DNA from: Burkholderiaceae bacterium | GTDB lineage: Bacteria > Pseudomonadota > Gammaproteobacteria > Burkholderiales > Burkholderiaceae_E | Direction: 5' to 3' | NCBI GenBank assembly: GCA_024637155.1 | Contig: JAGXFR010000028.1 | Span: 27,512-91,511, forward strand | DNA: 64,000 bases | Shown: positions 16,503 through 27,689 of the stretch, piece by piece | Position numbering within the stretch: position 1 is the first letter of the stretch | How the letters are laid out: each line of letters starts with the position of its first letter | Translations under genes and position numbers: made by a program | Notes under the pieces: model-generated | Seen by the model: only the letters and a program-made list of their open reading frames with translations | What the model was told of the DNA's origin: nothing | Database searches by the model: none

Positions 16503-18061
16503 GCACGCTGAGCCTCGAATCGCGCAACGCGGCGCAGCGCACCGGCGTCTGGCTGCGCTCGGTGCTCGCGTCCGGCGCGCACCTGCGGATGGACAGCCGC
16601 GAGGTCGAAACCGGTGACGCGTTCATTGCCGTGCTCGGCGATCGGGAAGACGGGCGGCACTACATCGTGGACGCGATCGCACGGGGCGCGGCCGCAGTTG
16701 TTTTCGAGGCGCAGCCGACAGACGCTCCAGCGACCTCGCCCACGAACACCACCATGGCCGCGATCCCGGTTCCCAATGTCGGGGTGGCGGGACTGCGCCG
16801 GGTCGTGGGTCACCTCGGCGCGGAGTTCTATGGCAATCCGGGCGCGCGTCTGCGCGTCGTCGCGGTGACCGGGACCAACGGCAAGACCAGCTGTGCGCAC
16901 TGGATCGCCCGCGGTCTTGCGGAGCCGGGACAGCCGACCGGCGTCATCGGGACGCTGGGCAGCGGCATCGTCGTGGACCCGGCCGCCGAGGGCTGCGCCC
17001 CGTTCGGGCTGACCACTCCCGATGCGATTTCGCTCCAGCGCATGCTGCTGCGCTTCGTCGACGCGGGCGTGCGGGTGGTGGCGATGGAGGCCTCGTCGAT
17101 CGGGCTGCACCAGGGGCGTCTGGCGGGGGTGCCCATCGAGGCGGCGCTGTTCACCAACCTCACGCGCGACCATCTCGACTATCACGGAGACATGGATTCG
17201 TACGCGGCGGCCAAGCGCATCCTGTTCGAAACGCCGGACCTGCGCGCGGCGATCGTCAACGGCGACGATCTGGCTGCCGCGCTCATGCTTGAGGCCGCGC
17301 CGCGCGAGGCGCTGCGCATCGCCTACGGTATTTCGCCACCGGCGGAAATCGGCCGCCACACCCTGCCGCGACTCGCGATCGGCCGCGTCCGTGAAGGCGC
17401 CGGCATCACCGAGGTGGCGGTTCGCGGCGAGCTCGGTTCCGCCGACGTGCCGCTGGCGCTGCTGGGGCGCTTCAATGTCGTCAACGCGCTGGGCGTGGCG
17501 GCCACCTGGATCGCCCTGGGCATGTCCTTTGCCGAGGCGATGCAGCGACTCGAGCGCCTGCGGCCCGTGCCGGGGCGCATGCACCGGGTCGAACTTCCCG
17601 GCGCGCCGATGGCGGTGATCGACTACGCGCATACGCCCGACGCGCTGGCCAATGTTCTCGGGGCGCTGCGTCCGGTCGCCGCGGCGCGTGGCGGGCGGCT
17701 GTGGTGCGTGTTCGGAGCGGGCGGCGATCGGGACGCGGGAAAGCGACCGCTGATGGGCTTCACCGCCGAGCAGATCGCCGACCGGGTGGTGCTGACCAGC
17801 GACAATCCCCGCTCCGAGGAGCCGTTCCGGATCATTGCCGACATCCGCTCCGGATTGAGCCGCGAACCGGCGCTCACGGAACTCGATCGTGCCACGGCGA
17901 TCCGTGGCGCACTCGAGTCGGCCTCGCCCGCCGACGTCGTGCTCATCGCCGGGAAGGGGCACGAGACCTATCAGGAAGTGGGCAACGAGCGCATTCCGTT
18001 CGACGACGTCGAAGTGGCGCGCGCGCAGTTGCAGGAAATCGCGCGAGGCGAACATGTTTGA
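16499..18061 (+). CDS. murE: UDP-MurNAc-tripeptide synthetase, meso-DAP adding
   Basis: A 520-residue Mur ligase adding meso-diaminopimelate to UDP-MurNAc-L-Ala-D-Glu in the cytoplasm. The ATP loop is VTGTNGKTS (residues ~123-131). DNPRSEEP at ~435-442 is the signature that selects meso-DAP over lysine, as expected for a Gram-negative. MDSREVETGDAFIA near residue 31 is the N-terminal uridine-binding region, and GKGHETYQ the C-terminal domain. The start is GTG 16499 in a GTGA overlap with ftsI; it overlaps murF by eight bases. Its neighbours provide the preceding and following steps. Confidence 0.97.
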   Translation: MSTLSLESRNAAQRTGVWLRSVLASGAHLRMDSREVETGDAFIAVLGDREDGRHYIVDAIARGAAAVVFEAQPTDAPATSPTNTTMAAIPVPNVGVAGLRRVVGHLGAEFYGNPGARLRVVAVTGTNGKTSCAHWIARGLAEPGQPTGVIGTLGSGIVVDPAAEGCAPFGLTTPDAISLQRMLLRFVDAGVRVVAMEASSIGLHQGRLAGVPIEAALFTNLTRDHLDYHGDMDSYAAAKRILFETPDLRAAIVNGDDLAAALMLEAAPREALRIAYGISPPAEIGRHTLPRLAIGRVREGAGITEVAVRGELGSADVPLALLGRFNVVNALGVAATWIALGMSFAEAMQRLERLRPVPGRMHRVELPGAPMAVIDYAHTPDALANVLGALRPVAAARGGRLWCVFGAGGDRDAGKRPLMGFTAEQIADRVVLTSDNPRSEEPFRIIADIRSGLSREPALTELDRATAIRGALESASPADVVLIAGKGHETYQEVGNERIPFDDVEVARAQLQEIARGEHV

Positions 18062-19424
18062 GCTTCGCGAAGCGTGCGAGTGGCTCGAGGAAGCCGTGCT
18101 GCACGGCGACGGCGCGCAACGCGTGCACAGCGTCTCGACGGACACGCGCACGATCGAAGCCGGCGCACTGTATGTCGCGCTGCGCGGCGAGCGCTTCGAC
18201 GGTCACGAATTCGTCGCGCAGGCGCGCGCCGCGGGCGCGGCGGCGGTGCTCGTCGAAGACTGGCGTGTCGAATACGGCGAGCCGGCGCTGGCTGTCGCCG
18301 ACACCCGGCACGCGCTCGGCGAACTCGCGCGCAACTGGCGCGCGCGCTTCGCGATTCCCGTGATCACGGTCGCGGGAGCCAACGGCAAGACGACGGTCAA
18401 GGAGATGATCGCGGCGATCCTTGCCGAACACTTCGGGGCGCATGCGCGGCTCGCGACCGCCGGGAACCTGAACAACGACATCGGGGTGCCGCTCTCGACG
18501 CTGCGCCTGCGCGACGTGCACCGCGCCGCGGTCATCGAACTGGGCACCAACCAGCCGGGCGAGATCGCCGCACTCGCCGGGATCGTCCGCGCGGACGTGG
18601 CGGTGCTCACCAACGCACAGCGCGAGCATCAGGAGTTCCTGCACGGCGTCGAGGCCAGCGCCCGCGAGAATGGTGCGGCGCTCACGGCGCTCGCGCCCGT
18701 CGGCGTGGCGATCTTCCCGGGAGATGACCCGTGCGCGCCGATCTGGCGCCAGATCGCGGGTGTGCGCCGTTGCCTCGAGTTCGGTCTCGGGTCGCCCGAC
18801 GCGGGTTTTGCCGTGTCGGCGCCGCGCGACGCGCGTCCGCGCGAGTTCGACCTGCAGGTTGGCGGGCAGATGGTTTCCGTCTCCCTGGCGATCGACGGAC
18901 AACACAATGTGCGCAATGCGCTCGCCGCGGCAGCGTGCGCGCATGCGATCGGGATTCCGGTCGAGACCATCGCGCGGGGGCTCGAACAGTTCCGGCCGGT
19001 AGCGGGCCGTCTGGTGCGCACCCGCAGCCTGGGCGGCGCGACGCTGATCGACGACAGCTACAACGCCAACCCCGACTCGGTGCGTGCCGCCATCGATGTG
19101 CTCGCCGGCGAACCAAAGCCGGGCGTGCTGGTGCTCGGCGACATGGGCGAGGTCGGCGAGGACGGGCCGGCCTACCACCGCGAGGTGGGCGGCTACGCCC
19201 GCGAGCGCGGCGTGGCCCGTCTGCTTGCCCTGGGGCCGGCCTGTGCGCAGGCGGTCGCGGCGTTCGGCGACGGCGCCGAGCACTTCGCAGACGTCTCGGC
19301 GCTCACCGCGTGCGCGCGTGAGCTGGACGCACCGGGCACCACGCTGCTGGTCAAGGGTTCGCGTTTCATGCGCATGGAGCGCGTGGTCGCCGCGCTGACC
19401 GGCCAGAGCACGGGAGGGCACTGA
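18054..19424 (+). CDS. murF: UDP-MurNAc-tripeptide:D-alanyl-D-alanine ligase
   Basis: A 456-residue Mur ligase that adds the D-Ala-D-Ala dipeptide made by Ddl to UDP-MurNAc-tripeptide, completing the pentapeptide. The ATP loop is [13 protein letters not shown] (Lys ~112). [24 protein letters not shown] and [16 protein letters not shown] are MurF-typical; the last is diagnostic of MurF within the family. ATG 18054 lies inside the last codons of murE (8-base overlap), so translation is probably coupled. Size is normal. Confidence 0.97.
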   Translation: MFELREACEWLEEAVLHGDGAQRVHSVSTDTRTIEAGALYVALRGERFDGHEFVAQARAAGAAAVLVEDWRVEYGEPALAVADTRHALGELARNWRARFAIPVITVAGANGKTTVKEMIAAILAEHFGAHARLATAGNLNNDIGVPLSTLRLRDVHRAAVIELGTNQPGEIAALAGIVRADVAVLTNAQREHQEFLHGVEASARENGAALTALAPVGVAIFPGDDPCAPIWRQIAGVRRCLEFGLGSPDAGFAVSAPRDARPREFDLQVGGQMVSVSLAIDGQHNVRNALAAAACAHAIGIPVETIARGLEQFRPVAGRLVRTRSLGGATLIDDSYNANPDSVRAAIDVLAGEPKPGVLVLGDMGEVGEDGPAYHREVGGYARERGVARLLALGPACAQAVAAFGDGAEHFADVSALTACARELDAPGTTLLVKGSRFMRMERVVAALTGQSTGGH

Positions 19425-20593
19425 TGCTGCTCGAACTCACCCAGTGGCTGGCCCAGGACATCCGGGCCTTCTCGGTGTTCAACTACATCACGCTGCGTGC
19501 CGTGCTTGCCGCGCTCACCGCACTGATCGTCGGGCTGGCGCTCGGCCCCGCCGTGATCCGCAAGCTCGCAGAACTGAAGATCGGGCAGGCGGTGCGCCAG
19601 GACGGGCCCGAGACGCATCTGATCAAGACCGGCACGCCAACGATGGGCGGCGCGCTGATTCTGATCTCGATCGTGCTCTCGACGCTGCTGTGGGCCGACC
19701 TGGGAAATCGCTTCGTGTGGGTGGTGCTGATCGTCACGCTGGGCTTCGGCCTGATCGGCTGGGTCGACGATTACCGCAAGGTCGTCCACCGCAACCCCAA
19801 GGGAATGCGGGCCGCCGAGAAGTACGCGTGGCAGTCGGCGCTGGGACTCGGCGCGGCCGTCTATCTGGCTTTCTCGGTTCCTTCGCAGAGCAACGCGCAG
19901 GCCATCGACCTGTTCATCCGCTGGATCGGCAGCGGGCTGAGCGCCGAGTTGCCGCCGCGCGCGGACCTGCTGGTCCCGTTCTTCAAGCACATGGCCTATC
20001 CGCTGGGCGTGTTCGGCTTCATCGTGATGAGCTACTTCGTGATCGTCGGCACGAGCAACGCGGTCAATCTCACCGACGGTGCCGACGGGCTGGCGATCCT
20101 GCCCTCGGTGCTGGTGGGCGGCGCGCTCGGGATTTTCGCCTACGTCACCGGCAACACGGTCTTCGCGCGCTACCTGCTGATTCCCTATATACCCGGGGCG
20201 GGCGAACTGACGGTGATCTGCGGGGCGATCGCCGGCGCGGGACTCGCATTCCTGTGGTTCAACACCTACCCGGCGCAGGTGTTCATGGGAGACGTGGGGG
20301 CGCTGGCGATCGGCGGCGCGCTCGGGACCATCGCGATCGTCGTGCGCCAGGAGATCGTGCTCTTCATCATGGGCGGGATCTTCGTCGTCGAGACGCTCTC
20401 GGTGATGTTGCAGGTGGGCTACTTCAAGTACTCGCGCTGGCGCACCGGCACCGGTCAGCGCGTCTTTCGGATGGCGCCGCTGCACCACCACTTCGAGGTG
20501 GGTGGGGTCAAGGAATCGCAGGTCGTCGTGCGTTTCTGGATCGTGACGATGATGCTGGTGCTGGTGGGTCTCTCGACGCTCAAGATCAGATGA
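19424..20593 (+). CDS. mraY: Phospho-N-acetylmuramoyl-pentapeptide transferase
   Basis: A 389-residue polytopic inner-membrane enzyme that transfers phospho-MurNAc-pentapeptide to undecaprenyl phosphate, forming lipid I. About ten hydrophobic helices are visible. Catalytic and metal-binding motifs are [16 protein letters not shown] (Asp-Asp near residue 115), [15 protein letters not shown] (near 211) and [11 protein letters not shown] near 350. The start overlaps the murF stop by one base (TGATG), and its stop overlaps the murD ATG. Length agrees with betaproteobacterial MraY. Confidence 0.97.
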   Translation: MLLELTQWLAQDIRAFSVFNYITLRAVLAALTALIVGLALGPAVIRKLAELKIGQAVRQDGPETHLIKTGTPTMGGALILISIVLSTLLWADLGNRFVWVVLIVTLGFGLIGWVDDYRKVVHRNPKGMRAAEKYAWQSALGLGAAVYLAFSVPSQSNAQAIDLFIRWIGSGLSAELPPRADLLVPFFKHMAYPLGVFGFIVMSYFVIVGTSNAVNLTDGADGLAILPSVLVGGALGIFAYVTGNTVFARYLLIPYIPGAGELTVICGAIAGAGLAFLWFNTYPAQVFMGDVGALAIGGALGTIAIVVRQEIVLFIMGGIFVVETLSVMLQVGYFKYSRWRTGTGQRVFRMAPLHHHFEVGGVKESQVVVRFWIVTMMLVLVGLSTLKIR

Positions 20594-22158
20594 CGCCCGC
20601 ACGCCCCGTCCCGCCCGCAAGCGCCCGCTCCCCCGGACGGCGAGCGAGTGATGCGCCCGCACCGGTGCCTGCCGGGCAGCTCGAGCTCTTCGAGCTGCGC
20701 GACCGCAGCGTGCTGGTGTTCGGGCTCGGCGTGTCGGGTCTCGCGATGGCGCGTTGGGCGGCGGCCAAGGGTGCGCGGGTGCGCGTCGCCGACACCCGCG
20801 CCGAGCCGCCGTGTCTGGCGCAGCTGCGCGAGCACCTGCCCACGGCGGAATTCATCACCGGGGCGCCCGCGCAGGCCTGGCTCGAGGGCATCGACCTGGT
20901 TGCGTGGAGCCCCGGCCTGTCGATCGAAATCGGCGCGAGCGGCAAATTTCATGCGCTCGCGCTCGCCGCTGCAGTGCCTGTGGCCGGCGAACTCGAACTC
21001 TTCGCGCAGGCGCTCGCCGTGCTGCGCGAGCACGGCTACCAGCCGTCGGTGATCGCGGTGACGGGAACCAACGGCAAGACCACGGTCACGGCGCTCGTCG
21101 CGCACCTGTGCCGCGCCGCGGGCTTCGCGACCCGCGCGGCGGGCAACATCGGCACGGCGCTGCTCGATGGACTGCGCGAGGCCCTGGCCGAGGACGATCT
21201 CCCCGAAGTCTGGGCACTCGAGCTCTCGAGCTTCCAGCTGGCGCTCTCGGGCAGTTTCGTCGCCGACGCGGCAACCGTGCTTAACATCAGCGAGGACCAC
21301 CTCGACTGGCACGCGTCGCTGGCTTCCTACGTGGCCGCCAAGCAGCGCGTCTACACCCCGGGTTGCGTCGCGGTGGTCAACCGCGCCGACACCGCGAGTG
21401 CCGCGCCGCGCTGCGCGGCCGAAGTGAGCTTCGGGCTCGACGCGCCGGTCCGTGCGGGAGACCTCGGAACCGTGCGGGACGGCGCGCTCGTGTGGCTTGC
21501 CGAGGCAGTTGCCGCCGAAGCCGTGCGCACCGGGCGGCTCTCGCCCGCCGGCAATGCGACGGTGCGCCGGCTGATGCCCGCCGACGCACTGCGCATCCGC
21601 GGCAGCCACAACCATGCCAACGCGCTGGCGGCGCTCGGGCTGTGCCGCGCCATCGGCGTACCGATGGCGAAGATGCTGCACGCCTTGCACACCTACGCCG
21701 GCGAACCGCACCGTTGCCAGCTCGTGGGCGTGATCGACGACGTCGAGTTCTACAACGACAGCAAGGGCACCAACGTCAGCGCAACGGTCGCCGCGATCGC
21801 CGGGCTGGGCCGGCGCTGCTGGCTGATCGCCGGAGGCGAGGGCAAGGGACAGGACTTCTCGCCGCTCGTCGACCCGGTGCGCCGGCATGCCGCCGGTGTC
21901 GTGCTGATCGGTCGCGACGCCGCGCTGCTGCGCCGTGCGCTCTCCCGGACCGGTGTGGCGCTCGTCGACTGCGATTCGCTCGAGCAGGCGCTCGAGCACG
22001 CCGGCGAGAACGCCCGCAGCGGAGAAGCGGTGCTGCTGTCGCCGGCCTGCGCGAGCTTCGACATGTTCCGCAACTACGGCCATCGCGGCGAAGTATTCGT
22101 CGCTGCCGTGCGCGCGCTCGCGGCGCGCCGGGGCATCGCGCTGGAGCTCCCATGCTGA
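20590..22158 (+). CDS. murD: UDP-N-acetylmuramoyl-L-alanine--D-glutamate ligase
   Basis: A 522-residue Mur ligase adding D-glutamate to UDP-MurNAc-L-alanine. The first ~35 residues are Pro/Ala/Arg-rich and precede the fold, making it longer than E. coli MurD (~438). The body has [14 protein letters not shown] (UDP-binding Rossmann start), [13 protein letters not shown] (ATP-loop Lys ~163), [19 protein letters not shown] and FYNDSKGTN. The ATGA overlap with mraY fixes ATG 20590. Internal starts near the fold are possible, so the N-terminal extension is the least certain part. Confidence 0.95.
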   Translation: MTPARPVPPASARSPGRRASDAPAPVPAGQLELFELRDRSVLVFGLGVSGLAMARWAAAKGARVRVADTRAEPPCLAQLREHLPTAEFITGAPAQAWLEGIDLVAWSPGLSIEIGASGKFHALALAAAVPVAGELELFAQALAVLREHGYQPSVIAVTGTNGKTTVTALVAHLCRAAGFATRAAGNIGTALLDGLREALAEDDLPEVWALELSSFQLALSGSFVADAATVLNISEDHLDWHASLASYVAAKQRVYTPGCVAVVNRADTASAAPRCAAEVSFGLDAPVRAGDLGTVRDGALVWLAEAVAAEAVRTGRLSPAGNATVRRLMPADALRIRGSHNHANALAALGLCRAIGVPMAKMLHALHTYAGEPHRCQLVGVIDDVEFYNDSKGTNVSATVAAIAGLGRRCWLIAGGEGKGQDFSPLVDPVRRHAAGVVLIGRDAALLRRALSRTGVALVDCDSLEQALEHAGENARSGEAVLLSPACASFDMFRNYGHRGEVFVAAVRALAARRGIALELPC

Positions 22159-23357
22159 GCCTGCGCCTGCCCTGGTCGGGACGCCGCGCCGAGCGCGTCC
22201 GCCGCGCCTCCTCGCCGGCCATCCCCACTCAGGCGGTGGATGGTGCGATGCTGTGGGTGGTCGCGGCGCTGATTCTGACCGGCGTCGTGATGGTCTATTC
22301 GGCCTCGATCGCGTTGCCCGATTCGCCGCGTTTCGCCAGCTACAAGCCGACCCATTTCCTGCTGCGCCACGTGATCTCGCTGTCGATCGCGCTGGCCTTC
22401 GGGCTGGTCCTGTTCACCGTGCCCATGCGCCGCTGGCAGGCACTCTCGCCGTGGCTCTTCCTGGCGGGGATCGTGCTGCTGATCGCCGTGCTGATTCCCG
22501 GCGTCGGCAAGACCGTCTACGGCGCGCGCCGCTGGCTCTCGCTCTTCGTGATCAACCTGCAGCCATCGGAGCTGATGAAGCTCTTCGTCGTGCTCTACGT
22601 CGCCGACTACACCGTGCGCAAGCAGGACTACATGCAGCAGTTTCGCAAGGGCTTCCTGCCCATGGGCTTCGTGGTCTCCCTGATCGGGGTGCTGCTGCTG
22701 CTCGAACCCGACCTCGGCGCCTTCGTGGTGATCAGCGCGATCGCCATGGGCCTGCTGTTCCTGGGCGGGGTCAACGGCCGGCTCTTCGCCAGCCTGGTGG
22801 TGATCGCGCTGTCGACCTTCGCGACGATCATCTGGGCGTCGTCATGGCGCAGCGAACGGATCTTCGCCTACCTCAACCCCTTTGCCCCCGAGAACGCGCT
22901 GGGCAAGGGCTATCAGCTCTCCCACGCGCTCATTGCATTCGGGCGCGGACAGATTACCGGTGTCGGACTGGGCGGATCCGTCGAGAAGCTGCACTACCTG
23001 CCCGAGGCGCACACCGATTTCCTGCTCGCGGTGATCGGCGAGGAACTCGGCCTGGTGGCGGTGCTCGCGCTGATCGCGGCGTTCTTCTGGATCACCCGGC
23101 GCGCCTTCCTGATCGGGCGTCAGGCGATCGCGATGGAACGCACCTACGCCGGACTCGTCGCAAAGGGCGTGGGCCTGTGGATCGGGCTGCAGGCCTTCAT
23201 CAACATGGGCGTGAACCTCGGCCTGCTGCCAACCAAGGGGCTGACGCTGCCGCTGATGAGTTTCGGCGGCACGGGCCTGCTGGTGAACTGCGCCGCGATT
23301 GCGCTGCTGCTGCGGGTCGACTTCGAGAATCGTCGCTTGATGCGGGGGTCGGCGTGA
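22152..23357 (+). CDS. ftsW: Peptidoglycan glycosyltransferase FtsW
   Basis: A 401-residue SEDS-family polytopic protein that polymerises lipid II at the septum together with FtsI. About ten transmembrane helices are visible. Conserved SEDS segments are [30 protein letters not shown] (the Asp is required for activity in the family), [35 protein letters not shown] and [21 protein letters not shown] 22152 overlaps murD by seven bases, and the stop overlaps the murG GTG. The basic N-terminal ~28 residues are cytoplasmic. Confidence 0.97.
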   Translation: MLSLRLPWSGRRAERVRRASSPAIPTQAVDGAMLWVVAALILTGVVMVYSASIALPDSPRFASYKPTHFLLRHVISLSIALAFGLVLFTVPMRRWQALSPWLFLAGIVLLIAVLIPGVGKTVYGARRWLSLFVINLQPSELMKLFVVLYVADYTVRKQDYMQQFRKGFLPMGFVVSLIGVLLLLEPDLGAFVVISAIAMGLLFLGGVNGRLFASLVVIALSTFATIIWASSWRSERIFAYLNPFAPENALGKGYQLSHALIAFGRGQITGVGLGGSVEKLHYLPEAHTDFLLAVIGEELGLVAVLALIAAFFWITRRAFLIGRQAIAMERTYAGLVAKGVGLWIGLQAFINMGVNLGLLPTKGLTLPLMSFGGTGLLVNCAAIALLLRVDFENRRLMRGSA

Positions 23358-24445
23358 GCGTCGCGCGCAACGGCGCACTGCTGCGCACCGTGCTGATCAT
23401 GGCGGGCGGCACCGGCGGGCACGTGATGCCGGGGCTGGCGGTTGGTGCCGAGATGGCGCGGCGCGGCTGGCATGTGATGTGGCTCGGCAGCCCGGGATCG
23501 ATGGAGGCGAAGCTGGTGCCGCTGCACGGCATCCCGATGCGCTGGGTGCGCTTCGGCGGATTGCGCGGCAAGGGCTTGCTCACCATGGCGCTGCTGCCCT
23601 TCAACCTGCTGCGCGCCTTCTGGCAGAGCCTGCGGGTGCTGCGCGAAGTGCGCCCGGCGGTGGTGCTGGGCATGGGCGGATACGTGGCGTTTCCAGGCGG
23701 GATGATGGCCTCGCTGCTGGGCCGGCCGCTGGTGATCCACGAGCAGAATTCAGTCGCCGGTCTCACCAACCGGGTGCTCGCCCGGTTGGCCGAGAGCGCG
23801 CTGGTCGCCTTCCCCGACACGTTGCCCGGCGCGCGCTGGTGCGGGAATCCGGTGCGCACGGCCGTGCTCGAAATCGACGCGCCCGCCGAACGCTTCGCGG
23901 ATCGCTCCGGGCCGCTGCACCTGCTCGTCGTCGGGGGCAGCCTGGGCGCTGCGGCGCTCAACGAGGCCGTCCCGGACGCGCTCGCGCTGCTCGCGACGAG
24001 CGAGCGGCCCGAGGTCGTGCACCAGTGCGGTCGCGACCGCCTCGAGCAGGTGGAGCGACGCTATCGCGATGCCGGCGTCACGGCCCAGGTGATCGAGTTC
24101 ATCGACGACATGGCCGAGGCGTATGCACGGGCGGATCTGGTCGTCTGCCGGGCCGGCGCGATGACGATTGCCGAACTTGCGGCCGTGGGCGTGGGCAGTG
24201 TGCTCGTTCCCTTCCCGCACGCCGTCGACGACCACCAGACCGGCAACGCGCGCTTCCTCGCCGACGCCGGGGCGGCGATGCTCATCGACCAGAAGGACCT
24301 GACTCCCGCGCGACTCGCGGCCGAGCTGCGCGCGCGCTCACGTGGCGAGCTGTTGCGGATGGCCGAGCTGGCCCGGTCGCTGGCGCGTCGCGATGCGACG
24401 GATTGCGTCGCCGACGCCTGCGAAGCGGTGGCCCGGAAACGATGA
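23354..24445 (+). CDS. murG: UDP-GlcNAc:lipid I N-acetylglucosaminyltransferase
   Basis: A 363-residue GT-B glycosyltransferase at the inner leaflet that converts lipid I to lipid [18 protein letters not shown] at residues ~16-31 is the first glycine-rich loop. [37 protein letters not shown] and the UDP-GlcNAc-binding [15 protein letters not shown] follow. The start is GTG 23354 in a GTGA overlap with ftsW. It acts directly after MraY and supplies FtsW and FtsI. Length is typical (355-365). Confidence 0.97.
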   Translation: MSVARNGALLRTVLIMAGGTGGHVMPGLAVGAEMARRGWHVMWLGSPGSMEAKLVPLHGIPMRWVRFGGLRGKGLLTMALLPFNLLRAFWQSLRVLREVRPAVVLGMGGYVAFPGGMMASLLGRPLVIHEQNSVAGLTNRVLARLAESALVAFPDTLPGARWCGNPVRTAVLEIDAPAERFADRSGPLHLLVVGGSLGAAALNEAVPDALALLATSERPEVVHQCGRDRLEQVERRYRDAGVTAQVIEFIDDMAEAYARADLVVCRAGAMTIAELAAVGVGSVLVPFPHAVDDHQTGNARFLADAGAAMLIDQKDLTPARLAAELRARSRGELLRMAELARSLARRDATDCVADACEAVARKR

Positions 24446-24458
24446 TGGTGCACGCGCG

Positions 24459-25850
24459 ATGAAACACAAGGTCAGGCACATCCACTTCGTCGGGATCGGC
24501 GGCTCGGGAATGAGCGGAATTGCCGAGGTGCTGCTCAACCTCGGTTACCGGATCAGCGGTTCCGACATGGGCACGAGCGCCGTCACGCGACGCCTCGCGT
24601 CGCTGGGCGCGACGGTGATGCTCGGGCACGCGGCGGCCTACGTCGAGGGCGCCGACTGCGTGGTCACGTCCACCGCGGTGCGCGGCGACAACCCGGAGGT
24701 GATCGCGGCACGCGCCCGGCGCATCCCGGTGGTGCCGCGTGCGCTGATGCTCGACGAATTGATGAAGCTCAAAAAGGGCATCGCAATCGCGGGCACGCAC
24801 GGCAAGACCACGACCACCAGCCTGGTGGCGTCGGTCCTTGCGCAGGGCGGGCTGGATCCCACCTTCGTGATCGGCGGGCGCCTGAACAGCGCGGGTGCCA
24901 ATGCGCGACTGGGCACCGGCGAGTTCATCGTCGTCGAGGCCGACGAGTCCGACGCGTCCTTCCTGAACCTCTCCCCGATGATCGCGGTGATCACCAACAT
25001 CGACGCCGATCACATGGAGACCTACGGCCACGATTTCGCGCGGCTCAAGCAGGCGTTCATCGAGTTCACCCGGCGCCTGCCCTTCTACGGCGCCGCGGTG
25101 CTGTGCGTAGACGACCGCCATGTCCGCGAGATCCTGCCGTTCATCTCGAAGCCGGTGCTCACCTACGGGCTCGAGCCCGGCGCGCAGTTTCGCGCCGTCG
25201 ACCTGCGGGCCGACGCAGCGCGCATGCACTTCACCGTGCAGCGCGAGGAAGGTGCGCCGCTCGCGATCGAACTCAACGCGCCGGGCCTGCACAACGTGCG
25301 CAACGCGCTCGCCGCCGTCGCCGTGGCCGACGAACTTGGCGTCGCCGACGAGGCGATTCGCACCGCGCTCGCGGAATTCACCGGCGTCGCCCGGCGCTTC
25401 CAGCCGCATGGCGAGGTCGCGCTGCCGGGCGGAGGCGCATTCACGCTGATCGACGACTACGGTCATCACCCCGTCGAGATGGCGGTGACGCTCGAGGCCG
25501 CGCGCGGAGCGTTTCCGGGTCGGCGCATCGTGCTGGTGTTCCAGCCGCACCGCTACACGCGCACCCGTGACCTGTTCGAGGACTTCGTGAAAGTGCTCTC
25601 GACCGCCGACGCGGTGGTGCTTGCGGAGGTGTACGCGGCGGGCGAGGCGCCGATCGTCGCCGCCGACGGGCGCGCGCTCGCGCGGGCGCTGCGCGTCGCG
25701 GGCAAGGTCGAACCGGTCTTCGTCGAGGACATCGCGGCGCTGCCGGGCGCGATCCTGGACACGGTCCGCGACGGCGACGTGGTGATCACGATGGGGGCGG
25801 GCTCGATGGGCAACGTCCCCGCGCAGTTGAAGGGGGAAGACGGTGGTTGA
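24459..25850 (+). CDS. murC: UDP-N-acetylmuramate--L-alanine ligase
   Basis: A 463-residue Mur ligase performing the first amino-acid addition, L-Ala to UDP-MurNAc. [18 protein letters not shown] opens the fold. [13 protein letters not shown] is the ATP loop (Lys ~116) with the GTHGKTTT variant typical of Mur[24 protein letters not shown] and [10 protein letters not shown] are further conserved motifs. ATG 24459 lies 13 bases after murG, the largest gap since the ftsL start, with no visible promoter. It overlaps ddl by eight bases. Confidence 0.97.
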   Translation: MKHKVRHIHFVGIGGSGMSGIAEVLLNLGYRISGSDMGTSAVTRRLASLGATVMLGHAAAYVEGADCVVTSTAVRGDNPEVIAARARRIPVVPRALMLDELMKLKKGIAIAGTHGKTTTTSLVASVLAQGGLDPTFVIGGRLNSAGANARLGTGEFIVVEADESDASFLNLSPMIAVITNIDADHMETYGHDFARLKQAFIEFTRRLPFYGAAVLCVDDRHVREILPFISKPVLTYGLEPGAQFRAVDLRADAARMHFTVQREEGAPLAIELNAPGLHNVRNALAAVAVADELGVADEAIRTALAEFTGVARRFQPHGEVALPGGGAFTLIDDYGHHPVEMAVTLEAARGAFPGRRIVLVFQPHRYTRTRDLFEDFVKVLSTADAVVLAEVYAAGEAPIVAADGRALARALRVAGKVEPVFVEDIAALPGAILDTVRDGDVVITMGAGSMGNVPAQLKGEDGG

Positions 25851-26886
25851 GCGCAAGACTCCCGAGGCGCGCGGCGCGCTTGCGCGGGTTGCCGCGCCCG
25901 CGCGCGCCACACCCGGAGACCCGGCGAGTTTCGGCAGGGTCGCCGTGCTGATGGGTGGCAACTCCGCCGAGCGCGAGATATCGCTGCGTTCCGGGTCGAT
26001 GGTGCTCGCCGGCTTGCAGCGCAAGGGAATCGACGCGAACGCGTTCGACCCGGCCGAGCGTTCGCTGCAGGAACTCGTCACGGGTGGCTTCGCGCGCGCC
26101 TTCATCGCGCTGCACGGACGCTACGGCGAGGACGGGACGATTCAGGGGGCGCTCGAACTGCTGCGCGTTGCGTACACGGGCTCGGGTGTGCTCGCCTCCG
26201 CGACGGCGATCGAGAAGGTGCGCACCAAGGCCATCTGGCGCGCGGCGGGGCTCGCGACGCCGCCGTGGCGGGTTCTCGAGCCCGGATTCGAACCGGCGCG
26301 CATCGCCAGCGAACTTGGCTTCCCGCTGGCGGTCAAGCCCGCCTGCGAAGGATCGACCCTCGGCTTCAGCAAGGTGCTCGCGTCGGAGGAGTTGAGCGCC
26401 GCGTGGGAACTCGCGGCCGCCTACGACGATGTGGTGCTGGTCGAGCGCTTCATCGCCGGGCGCGAGCTCACGATCACCGTGCTGGGCACCGGCGCGGCCG
26501 CCCGGGCGCTGCCGGTCATCGAGATCCAGGCGCCCGGCGGGAACTACGACTACCAGAACAAGTACTTCGGCGACGCCACACGTTACCTGTGCCCGGCGCC
26601 GCTTTCCGCCGAGCTGACCGCGGCGGTCCAGGCGCTGTCGCTGGCCGCCTTCCGGGAGATCGGGTGCAGCGGCTGGGGGCGCGTGGACGTGATGCTCGAC
26701 GCGTCGGATCAGCCCTGGCTGCTCGAGGTGAACACCTCGCCGGGGATGACCGACCATTCGCTGGTGCCGATGTCGGCGCGCGCCGAAGGAATCGGCTACG
26801 ACGATCTCGTCGAGCTGCTCCTCGCCGACGCGTCGCTCAAGATCCGTGCGGCGCCCCGGCGCGATGCAGCGGAGGCGCAACGATGA
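25843..26886 (+). CDS. ddlB: D-alanine--D-alanine ligase
   Basis: A 347-residue ATP-grasp enzyme that makes the D-Ala-D-Ala used by MurF. After a ~28-residue leader come [54 protein letters not shown] and [17 protein letters not shown], the last holding the metal-binding Glu/Asn. The start is GTG 25843, overlapping murC by eight bases; GTG and ATG codons nearer the fold exist, so the leader is uncertain. The dcw position identifies it as the DdlB type. The ATGA overlap with ftsQ suggests coupled translation. Confidence 0.95.
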   Translation: MVERKTPEARGALARVAAPARATPGDPASFGRVAVLMGGNSAEREISLRSGSMVLAGLQRKGIDANAFDPAERSLQELVTGGFARAFIALHGRYGEDGTIQGALELLRVAYTGSGVLASATAIEKVRTKAIWRAAGLATPPWRVLEPGFEPARIASELGFPLAVKPACEGSTLGFSKVLASEELSAAWELAAAYDDVVLVERFIAGRELTITVLGTGAAARALPVIEIQAPGGNYDYQNKYFGDATRYLCPAPLSAELTAAVQALSLAAFREIGCSGWGRVDVMLDASDQPWLLEVNTSPGMTDHSLVPMSARAEGIGYDDLVELLLADASLKIRAAPRRDAAEAQR

Positions 26887-27689
26887 ATCCCTGGCATGAC
26901 GTGCGCGTGCTGCGCGCGATCACGCGCGCGCTGCTCGTGCTCGTCGGGCTAGCGGTGCTCGTCACTGCCGCCTCGTGGACGATGCGCCGCGAGGCCTTCT
27001 TGCTGCGCGCCGTGCGCGTCGAGGCGGCGCCCGGGCACACGCTGCGCCAGACGTCGGAATCGCTGCTGCGCCGCACGATCGGCCAGCGGGTGCGCGGCAA
27101 TTTCTTCACCGTCGAGCTCGACGCTGCGCGCTCCGTTGTCGAGACGATTCCATGGGTGCGCAGCGCGCTGGTGCGCCGCGTCTGGCCCAATCGTCTCGTC
27201 GTCTCGATCGAAGAGCACCGGGCGCTCGGGCTGTGGGAAGACGGCAGGCTCGTCAACACCTACGGCGAGCTCTTCAGCGCCAACCTCGACGAGGCCGAGG
27301 AAGACGGCGCGCTGCCGCAGTTTGCCGGACCCAAAGGCTCCGAGACCGCCGTGGTGCGCCGCTACGCGGAACTGCGCGAACTCGTCGCCCCGCTCGGCGT
27401 GGTGCCGGTGGGCGTCAGCCTCTCGTCGCGCCACGCCTGGGCCGCGCAGCTCGACGACGGCACCCGGCTCGTGATCGGGCGCGAACAGGGCGTCGCGCTC
27501 GCCGAACGCGTCAGTCGCTGGGTCGCTGCCTACCCGGCGGTGAAGGAACGGCTCAACCGGCGGGCCGAAGTGGTCGATCTGCGTTATCCGAACGGCTTCG
27601 CGCTGCGCTCGCTGAGCCAGCTCGTGGACGTCGCGCCGCCGTCGACCGGCGCATCCACTCATCCGGCAAGCAACAGGACCGTTGAATGA
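26883..27689 (+). CDS. ftsQ: Cell division protein FtsQ
   Basis: A 268-residue bitopic divisome protein. A cytoplasmic N-terminus is followed by a transmembrane helix (residues ~15-35, LLVLVGLAVLVTAAS), the POTRA domain (residues ~40-112, with FFTVELDAARSVVETIPWV and VRRVWPNRLVVSIEEH) and the FtsQ/DivIB beta domain ending RYPNGFALR. It recruits FtsL/FtsB and regulates FtsWI. The start overlaps the ddlB stop, and the stop overlaps the ftsA ATG. Length is typical for betaproteobacteria. Confidence 0.95.
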   Translation: MNPWHDVRVLRAITRALLVLVGLAVLVTAASWTMRREAFLLRAVRVEAAPGHTLRQTSESLLRRTIGQRVRGNFFTVELDAARSVVETIPWVRSALVRRVWPNRLVVSIEEHRALGLWEDGRLVNTYGELFSANLDEAEEDGALPQFAGPKGSETAVVRRYAELRELVAPLGVVPVGVSLSSRHAWAAQLDDGTRLVIGREQGVALAERVSRWVAAYPAVKERLNRRAEVVDLRYPNGFALRSLSQLVDVAPPSTGASTHPASNRTVE